Of a stretch of 10,227 bases of DNA, positions 1 through 5,379 are shown piece by piece. The stretch's first letter is position 1; each line of letters begins with the position of its first letter. Origin of the DNA: Bog-756 sp036511155 (GTDB lineage Bacteria; Actinomycetota; Acidimicrobiia; Acidimicrobiales; RAAP-2); the NCBI GenBank assembly GCA_036511155.1, contig DATCCR010000302.1, forward strand, positions 1-10,227, written 5' to 3'. Made by a program: the position numbers and the translations under genes. The notes below the pieces were generated by a model, which was given only the letters and a program-made list of their open reading frames with translations, ran no database searches and was not told the origin of the DNA.

Positions 1-598
1 CGAAGAACCAGGCTTCGTCGTCGACCAGGGGCAGCACGACCCCGACCGCCTCGCGCCGGAGGGCCTTGAACCCGCACTGGGCGTCGGTGCACGAGTTGGA
101 CAGGGTGGTCTTGAGGAGCACGTTGTAGGAGCGGGAGATGATCTCGCGTCGCGCCCCGCGCACCACATGGGCACCGGGGGCCAGGCGGGTGCCGATGGCG
201 ACGTCGCTGTGGCCGGTCAGGAGGGGGGCGACCAGGGGGAGCAGGGCCTCGAGTCCGGTGGCCAGGTCGACGTCCATGTACGCCACCACCGGTGACCGGC
301 TGGCCGTCCAGGCGGCCCGCAGCGCCCGGCCCCGTCCCTTGCGGTCGAGGTGGAGGGCCTGGACGCCGGGCAGGCTGGAGGCCAGGCCCGAGGCGATGGT
401 CCAGGTGTCGTCCGTGCTGGCGTTGTCGACCACGGTCACGACCGTCGTCAACGGGAACTCCGTGTCGAGGAATGCGCGCAGTGCGGTGATGCTGGCCGCT
501 AGCTGCTGCGCCTCGTTGTAGACCGGGATCACGATCTCCAGTTGCGCGTCCGGGCGGAGGGCGTCCTCGTCCGTGGGGGAGGGGGGTGCGTGACTCAT
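1..598 (-). CDS. Family 2 glycosyltransferase, polyprenyl-phosphate sugar synthase type (3' end outside window)
   Basis: The 199 visible residues form a GT-A glycosyltransferase of the dolichyl-phosphate mannose/glucose synthase type, which moves a sugar from a nucleotide donor onto polyprenyl phosphate at the inner membrane face. Visible motifs are VIPVYNEAQQL (23-33), DNASTDD (58-64, nucleotide binding), GRGRALRAAW (88-97), the metal-binding YMDVDLATG (107-115), GTRL (136-139), REIISRSYN (151-159) and DAQCGFKALRRE (172-183). The spacing resembles actinobacterial bifunctional GT2/GtrA proteins, so a C-terminal GtrA membrane domain may follow beyond base 1; that is inference. The ATG at 598 is chosen; an in-frame GTG two codons upstream (604) is possible, and no good Shine-Dalgarno is visible. 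The gene follows the kinase on the same strand but is separated by a strong hairpin. An 11-bp direct repeat at 642-659 suggests control by the neighbouring regulator. Confidence 0.9.
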   Translation of the reverse strand, partial: MSHAPPSPTDEDALRPDAQLEIVIPVYNEAQQLAASITALRAFLDTEFPLTTVVTVVDNASTDDTWTIASGLASSLPGVQALHLDRKGRGRALRAAWTASRSPVVAYMDVDLATGLEALLPLVAPLLTGHSDVAIGTRLAPGAHVVRGARREIISRSYNVLLKTTLSNSCTDAQCGFKALRREAVGVVLPLVDDEAWFF

Positions 599-641
599 GG
601 CCACAAGATGCTCCCGGACCTTGGAGGCACCGTGGGAGTCA

Positions 642-659
642 CCTGTGCGCTCCCTGTGG
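642..659 (-). promoter_or_regulatory. Candidate response-regulator boxes upstream of the glycosyltransferase
   Basis: On the minus strand CCACAGG (659-653) and GCACAGG (648-642) are spaced 11 bp start to start, with a 4-bp gap. This is the 7+4 layout seen in the divergent region at 3075-3107, and each copy differs from the TCACAGG there only at the first base. The pair ends 44 bp before the glycosyltransferase start. The repeat is seen directly; binding is inferred. It could be chance in GC-rich DNA. Confidence 0.45.
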
Positions 660-661
660 AT

Positions 662-688
662 CCCGGGCCGTCCACGTGGCGGCCCGGG
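662..688 (-). terminator. Strong hairpin downstream of the histidine kinase
   Basis: Two perfect 9-base arms, CCCGGGCCG (662-670) and CGGCCCGGG (680-688), flank TCCACGTGG, whose CC/GG ends can add two further pairs around an ACGT loop. The hairpin starts 12 bases past the kinase stop codon. There is no T-tract, which is usual for GC-rich actinobacterial terminators. It separates the two-component genes from the glycosyltransferase on the same strand. Confidence 0.65.
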
Positions 689-700
689 CCGGGGCCGGGT

Positions 701-2266
701 CTACGCACCGGCGGTCGGGGGTGTCGGCGGATCGGCAGCGGGGACCGGAAGTCCCCCCTGACCGCTGGCCGGCGGCAGGCCGGAGGGAGGTGCTGCCGGT
801 AGCCGCACCGTGAAGGTGGTGCCCTGCCCGGCGGCGCTGGCCGCGGTGACGGTGCCCCCGTGGGCAGCCACGATGGCCGAGACGATCGACAGGCCGAGAC
901 CGGCGCCGCCGTGGAGGCGGGACCGGCTGGGATCGGAACGGTAGAAGCGCTCGAAGACGTGGGCCACCTGCCCGGGCGACATGCCTGGGCCGTCGTCGGC
1001 CACCGTCACGACGGCGCCGTCGCCGTCGGGCTCGACCGACACGCGGGTGGTCGTGCCCTCGGGAGTGTGGGAACGGACGTTGCCGAGGAGGTTGTCGATG
1101 ATCTGACGGAGGCTGATGGCATCGCCGGTCACCTGGATGGGCCGGGGGGCGGTGAAGGTCACCGGCCAGGCCGGACCGACGGTCGTGGACGTCTGGACGG
1201 CCTCGGCGCACAGGGCGACCAGGTCGACCTGGCGCATGTCCATCGGTCGCCCCTCGTCGAGCCGGGCGAGGAGGAGCAGGTCGGCGACCAGGTGCTCCAT
1301 CCGGCCCGTCTCGGACTGGATGCCGACCATGAGTCGCTCGAGGTCCTCCTTCTGCTCGGAGGCACCCCGCCCGAACAGCTCGGCGTAGGCACTGATGGCC
1401 GCGATGGGCGTGCGCAGCTCGTGGGAGGCGTCGCCCACGAACCGCCGCAGCCGGGCGTCGGACTCGCGCAGCCGCTCCTCACTGGCCACCCGCGCCCGGA
1501 ACGCCGACTCGATCCGGGTCAGCATGACGTTGAGGGTGCGGGCCAGGCGACCGACCTCGGTCTTGTCGTTCTCGCCCGGCACCCGCTCGGTGAGGTTGCC
1601 CTCGGCGATCGACTCGGCCGTCGTCTCCATGTCGCGCAGTGGGCGCAGTCCGATGCGGACCAGCCAGAAGCCGGCCAGCAGTGCGACGAGGACAGCTCCC
1701 GCCGTGACGATCAGTTCGATCACTCTGAGGTGATTGAGCGTGCTCTCCGTGTCGCTCAAGGGCTGGGCGAGGATCAGGATGTCGCCGTCGGCCACGGTCG
1801 AGGCGCGCACCCGCAAGGTCGGTCCACCGGAGGGGGAGGAGGCGGCGTCGAAGAAGCTCACCTGGGTCCCGTCGGCCGCCTGCTGGAACCCGGTGATGGG
1901 CCAGGTGATGACCGGGGTGTAGGCGGTACCGTCGACGTAGACCGGGCAGCTCGTCCCCGAGACGAGGGCCCCGGACGTCGTGCGCAACTGCACGGCCTGG
2001 CTCTGGAAGGCGTTGGCCGCTCCTCCGTCAGGTCCGTTGCCGCCGGCCTGGGGGGTGCCGGGCAGCACCTGGTCCGGTCCGAAGCACGGCACGGTACGCC
2101 CCTGGTCGATGCGCTGCTCGTAGAGGGGGTGGGCGGCGGTGAGCTGCTGGTCGACCCGCTGGTAGAGGAAGGACTCCAACGCCGAGTAGGTGACGATGTC
2201 GGCGATGGCCAGGGCCACGAGGGCGATGACCCCGATGGCGATGAGCAGACGGGCGCGCAGCGACAC
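701..2266 (-). CDS. HAMP-domain sensor histidine kinase
   Basis: A 521-residue membrane sensor kinase that autophosphorylates on His and passes the phosphate to the adjacent regulator. Order: TM1 about 7-29, an extracytoplasmic sensor region about 30-182, TM2 about 183-205, HAMP about 206-258, a HisKA dimerisation domain with SHELRTP (His282), and a HATPase_c domain with the N-box (N392, N396), DDGPG (424-428), FERFYR (438-443) and GGAGLGLSIV (453-462). It ends in a Pro/Gly-rich tail (about 490-521). All catalytic residues are present, so it should be active. The sensor region has only two cysteines, C61 and C107, which could pair. The GTG at 2266 is chosen because it lies two bases after the regulator stop and directly before TM1; the frame stays open far upstream but has no kinase sequence there. 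The two genes are probably translationally coupled. The layout resembles mycobacterial PhoR; the signal is unknown. Confidence 0.95.
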   Translation of the reverse strand: MSLRARLLIAIGVIALVALAIADIVTYSALESFLYQRVDQQLTAAHPLYEQRIDQGRTVPCFGPDQVLPGTPQAGGNGPDGGAANAFQSQAVQLRTTSGALVSGTSCPVYVDGTAYTPVITWPITGFQQAADGTQVSFFDAASSPSGGPTLRVRASTVADGDILILAQPLSDTESTLNHLRVIELIVTAGAVLVALLAGFWLVRIGLRPLRDMETTAESIAEGNLTERVPGENDKTEVGRLARTLNVMLTRIESAFRARVASEERLRESDARLRRFVGDASHELRTPIAAISAYAELFGRGASEQKEDLERLMVGIQSETGRMEHLVADLLLLARLDEGRPMDMRQVDLVALCAEAVQTSTTVGPAWPVTFTAPRPIQVTGDAISLRQIIDNLLGNVRSHTPEGTTTRVSVEPDGDGAVVTVADDGPGMSPGQVAHVFERFYRSDPSRSRLHGGAGLGLSIVSAIVAAHGGTVTAASAAGQGTTFTVRLPAAPPSGLPPASGQGGLPVPAADPPTPPTAGA

Positions 2267-2268
2267 GG

Positions 2269-2970
2269 TCAGCCCTGCGCCGGTTCGCGCAGGGCGTACC
2301 CGACGAGGCGCACGGTATGGATGACCGGGGGGCCGGCCACCTCGAGCTTCTTGCGGAGGTAGCTCACGTAGGTCTCGACCACGTTGCCGTCGCCCCCGAA
2401 GTCGTAGTGCCAGACGTGGTCGAGGATCTGGGCCTTGGACAGCACGTGGCGCGGGTTGAGCATGAAGAAGCGCAGGAGGTTGAACTCGGTGGCCGTCAAG
2501 GGGATGACCTGGCCGGCCCGGGTCACCTCGTGGGCGTTCTCGTCCATGGCGATGTCGGCGAACGAGAGGATCCCGCTGTCCTGGTCCTCCGCGCCGAGCC
2601 GGCGCAGGATGGCGTGCACCCGGGCGACGACCTCGGCGAGGGCGAACGGCTTGGTGACGTAGTCGTCGCCGCCGACCGTCAGGCCGGCCACCTTGTCCTC
2701 GACGGCGTCGCGGGCGGTCAGGAAGAGGACGGGCACCCGGATGCCGTCCTCGCGGAGGCGGCGGGTGACCTCGAGGCCGTCGAGGTCGGGCAGCATCACG
2801 TCGAGCACGATGAGGTCGGGTGGGTTCTCCTGGGCCATGGACAGGGCCTGGCGTCCGTTGACGGCCTGGGTGACCTCGAATCCCTCGTACCGGAGGGAGG
2901 TGGCGACGGCGTCGATGATCGACGGCTCGTCGTCGACGACCAGGATGCGCTGGCTTCGGGTGGGCTCCAC
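2269..2970 (-). CDS. OmpR/PhoP-family response regulator
   Basis: A 233-residue transcription factor. The receiver domain (about 8-122) has the acidic pair D13/D14, phospho-acceptor D57 in VLDVMLPDLDGLEV, T85 and K107 (TKPF). The winged-helix DNA-binding domain (about 134-230) includes PLTATEFNLLRFF, ILDHVWHYDF and VVETYVSYLRKKLE. From memory these segments closely match M. tuberculosis PhoP (ILDHVWRYDFGGD, ESYVSYLRRKID); TrcR-like paralogues are similar, so no symbol is given. The GTG at 2970 is chosen over an in-frame GTG at 3012 and ATG at 3006, because GGAGGA (2982-2977) sits six bases before it, whereas the upstream starts lack a ribosome binding site and add a non-conserved leader. The gene is first in the operon with the kinase. 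The 11-bp boxes upstream fit PhoP-type autoregulation. Confidence 0.95.
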   Translation of the reverse strand: MEPTRSQRILVVDDEPSIIDAVATSLRYEGFEVTQAVNGRQALSMAQENPPDLIVLDVMLPDLDGLEVTRRLREDGIRVPVLFLTARDAVEDKVAGLTVGGDDYVTKPFALAEVVARVHAILRRLGAEDQDSGILSFADIAMDENAHEVTRAGQVIPLTATEFNLLRFFMLNPRHVLSKAQILDHVWHYDFGGDGNVVETYVSYLRKKLEVAGPPVIHTVRLVGYALREPAQG

Positions 2971-2976
2971 GGCTTC

Positions 2977-2982
2977 TCCTCC
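2977..2982 (-). promoter_or_regulatory. Shine-Dalgarno that sets the response regulator start
   Basis: On the minus strand GGAGGA is followed by GAAGCC and then GTG at 2970. It is the best Shine-Dalgarno in the window and argues for the shorter 233-residue regulator. Confidence 0.8.
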
Positions 2983-3074
2983 GGGCGGGCGGTCCGCACC
3001 GTCCATTCGCACGTCCGGGCGTGTCGTCCGGCTGCGTGTCTACCCGAGAGCATCGCACCGCGGTCTGGAATGGC

Positions 3075-3107
3075 GGTGTGACCCACCTGTGAGCCCGCTG
3101 TGAGCCC
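3075..3107 (-). promoter_or_regulatory. Three tandem 11-bp PhoP-type operator boxes in the divergent region
   Basis: On the minus strand three units occur in exact 11-bp register: TCACAGC (3103-3097), TCACAGG (3092-3086) and TCACACC (3081-3075), separated by GGGC and TGGG. The first two lie within a perfect 10-bp direct repeat, GGGCTCACAG. M. tuberculosis PhoP is known to bind TCACAGC-N4-TCACAGC, so the spacing and bases agree with that consensus. The array lies 105 bp before the regulator start and about 155 bp before the flavin operon start, so it can serve both. A weak -10 candidate, TAGACA (3042-3037), follows toward the regulator; no convincing -10 is seen toward the operon. Binding by this regulator is inferred. 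Confidence 0.7.
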
Positions 3108-3260
3108 TGCTGCCTGATCGGTCCGGTACTCCGACGACAGCCGAACGATGCACAGCGGGCGCTCAGGCGACTCGCAGGTCGCTCAGCGACCGGTCCGGTG
3201 TGATGGCTCCATCGACACGAACCGGCCGCCGTGGTCGGGTCCCGAACGAAAGGTGCCGAC
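3108..3260 (+). promoter_or_regulatory. Leader region of the electron-transfer operon
   Basis: This non-coding stretch holds the promoter and 5' leader of the plus-strand operon. A perfect hairpin GGTCGC-TCA-GCGACC lies at 3177-3191. Its left arm can instead pair with GCGAC at 3167-3171, so the two stems exclude each other. CGGTCCGGT occurs twice, at 3119-3127 and 3191-3199. GAAAGG (3248-3253) is the ribosome binding site for the ATG at 3261. No clear TANNNT box was found. Confidence 0.4.
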
Positions 3261-3656
3261 ATGGTCCCCCCGCCCGATCCCCGCAACCGGAACGACGCCG
3301 TCCGATCGAGGGACGAGGCGCTCGTGCGCATCCGACGGGCCACCGTCGCCATGGGCCTGACCGCCACTGTGGCAGCCGTCGGCATCGGCGTCGCCGTGGG
3401 CGGCGCCTCGTCGCACCATGCCTCGACGGCGACGTCCGCCACCACCGCCGGCTCGACCGCCACCTCCACCACCGGTGCCCCGGCCACGACCGCCACCACC
3501 GGGGCCTCCGGGGCGTCGACCTCCTCCGGCTCCACTGCCGCCGCGGCCTCGACCGGCACGTCGTCCGCCCCCGCCACCACCACCCCGGCCACCACCACGA
3601 CACCGGCCACCGCCACGACCACGCAGAAGGCCACGACCACCTCGGGGCAGTCATGA
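3261..3656 (+). CDS. Single-pass membrane protein with Thr/Ser/Ala-rich exported tail; looks like an FMN-binding protein lacking its FMN_bind domain
   Basis: A 131-residue protein: a charged N-terminus (1-26, rich in Arg/Asp), one transmembrane helix or signal anchor about 27-48, then about 80 residues almost wholly Thr, Ser, Ala, Gly and Pro. Actinobacterial FMN-binding partners of ApbE often begin with exactly such an anchor and linker before an FMN_bind domain of roughly 90 residues. Here the protein stops at the linker and its TGA overlaps the ApbE start (ATGA). The tail contains TTGASGAS (79-86), which includes the S/T-G-A-S/T core of ApbE targets but lacks the usual preceding Asp; in so simple a sequence this may be chance. 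The ATG at 3261 has GAAAGG seven bases upstream and is preferred to a GTG at 3231. Role unknown: anchor, glycosylated wall-spanning stalk or minimal flavin carrier. Confidence 0.75.
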   Translation: MVPPPDPRNRNDAVRSRDEALVRIRRATVAMGLTATVAAVGIGVAVGGASSHHASTATSATTAGSTATSTTGAPATTATTGASGASTSSGSTAAAASTGTSSAPATTTPATTTTPATATTTQKATTTSGQS

Positions 3657-4642
3657 GCGCCCGGACCGAGGAGCGCCCGGCGCCGGCCGTCCGGTCGATT
3701 CGGGCCATCGGGACCACGGCGACGGTCGTCGTCGACGACCCGGACGCGGCTGACGCCGCCCTCGCCCTCCTGACGCTCGACCTCGACGCCCTCGACCGCG
3801 CGTGCAGCCGGTTCCGGCCCGACTCCGAGCTCCGTCGCCTCGAGCGACGGGGCGGCCGGCCCACCCGGGTGAGCCCACTGCTGTTCGACGCCCTGCAAGA
3901 GGCCTGCGCCGTGGCCGCCCGGACCGCCGGCATCGTGGACCCGACCATCGGCTCGGCCCTGGTGGAGTTCGGCTACGACCGCGACTTCGCTTCGCTCGGC
4001 GACGGGGCCGACCTGCCCGACCTGCCGGCCTCGGCCGCACCGGGGTGGTGGCGGATCGGCCTCGACCCGACCGAGCGCACCGTGTCGGTGCCCGACGGGG
4101 TCCACGTCGACCTCGGCTCGACGGGCAAGGCCTTCGGGGCCGACCGGTCGGCCGCCCGCATTGCCGACGCCCTCGGCTGCGGCACGCTCGTCAACCTCGG
4201 CGGCGACGTGGCGGTCGCCGGCCCCGCGCCGCTCGACGGCTGGGGGGTCGGCATCGCCGGCCACTGCACCACGGCGCCCTCGGAGGCCGATGAGGTGGTC
4301 GCCCTCCGCTCCGGCGGACTGGCCACCTCGGGCACCACCGCCCGGACCTGGGCCCGGGCCGGCCGCACCATGCACCACATCGTCGACCCGTGGACCGGTG
4401 ACGTCGCCCCGACCACGTGGGCGCTGGTGTCCGCCCTCGGCGCCACCTGCGTCGAGGCCAACGGCTGGTCGACGGCTGCGGTGGTGTGGGGCGACGACGC
4501 CCCGGGCAATCTGATCGCCCACGGCGTGACGGCCCGCCTGGTCCACGCCGACGGACCCGTCGTCACGGTCGGACCCTGGCACGGCGTGGCGAACGATGCG
4601 CCACCCACTACGCCGGGTGCCCCGGACGGGGAGGTGCGGTGA
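3653..4642 (+). CDS. apbE: FAD:protein FMN transferase (ApbE)
   Basis: A 329-residue ApbE-family enzyme, which splits FAD and attaches FMN through a phosphoester to Ser/Thr of exported redox proteins. Visible family motifs: the N-terminal RACSRFRPDSEL (49-60), VDPTIGSALVEFGYD (95-109), DLGSTGKAFGAD (153-164, FAD/Mg site), LVNLGGDVAVAG (179-190), TSGTT (225-229), HHIVDPWTGD (241-250) and EANGWSTA (268-275). In the last motif Asn270 stands where the E. coli protein has Asp (EADAWDT), while the Thr ligand T274 is kept; I believe many actinobacterial members share this. There is no obvious signal peptide or lipobox, so it probably acts in the cytoplasm or at the inner membrane face, unlike lipoprotein ApbEs. 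It overlaps the preceding gene by four bases and the following one by one. No FMN_bind acceptor is encoded in the visible operon. Confidence 0.93.
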   Translation: MSARTEERPAPAVRSIRAIGTTATVVVDDPDAADAALALLTLDLDALDRACSRFRPDSELRRLERRGGRPTRVSPLLFDALQEACAVAARTAGIVDPTIGSALVEFGYDRDFASLGDGADLPDLPASAAPGWWRIGLDPTERTVSVPDGVHVDLGSTGKAFGADRSAARIADALGCGTLVNLGGDVAVAGPAPLDGWGVGIAGHCTTAPSEADEVVALRSGGLATSGTTARTWARAGRTMHHIVDPWTGDVAPTTWALVSALGATCVEANGWSTAAVVWGDDAPGNLIAHGVTARLVHADGPVVTVGPWHGVANDAPPTTPGAPDGEVR

Positions 4643-5379
4643 TGCTGGCCGCCACCTCCACCACGATGACCGAGGCGGTCTGGTACATGATCCGGGCCAC
4701 CGGTGTCGTCGCCCTGGTCCTGCTCACGGTGACCACCGTGCTCGGCCTGCTGTCGGCCTCCCGGGCCCGCACCCCCCGCTGGCCGGCCTTCGCCCAGGTC
4801 GATCTCCACAAGCGGGCCACCATGGTGGCCCTGGTCTTCCTGGGCATCCACATCGCGTCGTCGGTGGTCGACACCTATGTCCACGTCGGCCTGGTGTCGG
4901 TGTTCGTGCCGTTCACGTCGTCGTTCAAGCCGTTCTGGACCGGCCTCGGAGCCGTCGCCGTCGACCTGCTCGCCGCGGTGGCCGTCTCCAGCGCGCTGCG
5001 TCGGCGCATCGCCCCCCGGGTGTGGCGCGGCCTCCACTGGCTGGCCTACGCCTGCTGGCCGGTCGCCATGGCCCATGCGCTGGGCGCCGGCACCGACGCC
5101 GCTCAACTGTGGATGGACGCCATCGCCGGCGCCTGCACCGTGGCTGTGATCTCCGCCCTCACCTGGCGGATCGGCTACCACCGGACCACCCGTGACGACG
5201 CCCTCCGGGTGGGTGCCACCACCCGCGCCGTGCCCGAGCGCCACCGGCCGGTGGCGCTCCGCACCCCCGGCGCCCGGCACCGCCGGGTCGGTGCCGGCGC
5301 CGGGCGCACGCCCGTGTCGACCCCGGCACCCGCTGCACAGCCTGCAGCAACTCGACTCCTGGAAAGGGACCCCCGATGA
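4642..5379 (+). CDS. Ferric-reductase-like transmembrane di-haem protein
   Basis: A 245-residue membrane protein of the ferric reductase-like/YedZ-MsrQ type, which carries electrons across the membrane through two b haems. Five likely helices: about 14-38, 56-77, 98-118, 130-149 and 155-176. The haem-ligand pattern is clear: H56 and H70 in helix 2 (DLHK, GIHI) and H132 and H145 in helix 4 (GLHW, AHAL), 14 and 13 residues apart. H81 lies outside this pattern. It lacks the FAD and NAD(P) domains of full ferric reductases; the NuoF-like protein encoded next could supply electrons instead. The last 65 or so residues form a basic, Ala/Pro/Arg-rich tail of unknown role. The ATG at 4642 shares its A with the ApbE TGA, and GGGGAGG (4628-4634) lies upstream. 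Confidence 0.88.
   Translation: MLAATSTTMTEAVWYMIRATGVVALVLLTVTTVLGLLSASRARTPRWPAFAQVDLHKRATMVALVFLGIHIASSVVDTYVHVGLVSVFVPFTSSFKPFWTGLGAVAVDLLAAVAVSSALRRRIAPRVWRGLHWLAYACWPVAMAHALGAGTDAAQLWMDAIAGACTVAVISALTWRIGYHRTTRDDALRVGATTRAVPERHRPVALRTPGARHRRVGAGAGRTPVSTPAPAAQPAATRLLERDPR

Noticed and set aside
860..2362. A 500-codon plus-strand frame opposite the histidine kinase
   Set aside because: Asp/Gly/His/Val-rich antisense shadow without motifs; the kinase on the other strand has all H, N, G1, F and G2 boxes.
2971..3012. N-terminal extension of the response regulator from GTG at 3012 or ATG at 3006
   Set aside because: No ribosome binding site there, and the extension contains the strong GGAGGA that serves the GTG at 2970.
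3411..3650. Short CCACC/CCACGAC-like direct repeats that could suggest a tandem repeat or array
   Set aside because: They reflect Thr/Ala/Ser codons in the low-complexity tail, with no fixed period and no CRISPR-like spacing.
701..4582. A single uninterrupted minus-strand frame of 1293 codons spanning the kinase and running antisense to the ApbE and anchor genes
   Set aside because: Only 701-2266 has kinase sequence. Upstream the frame crosses the regulator in a different frame, the intergenic region and the antisense of two well-supported genes, giving Arg/Gly/Ala/Val-rich text typical of GC-rich shadow frames.
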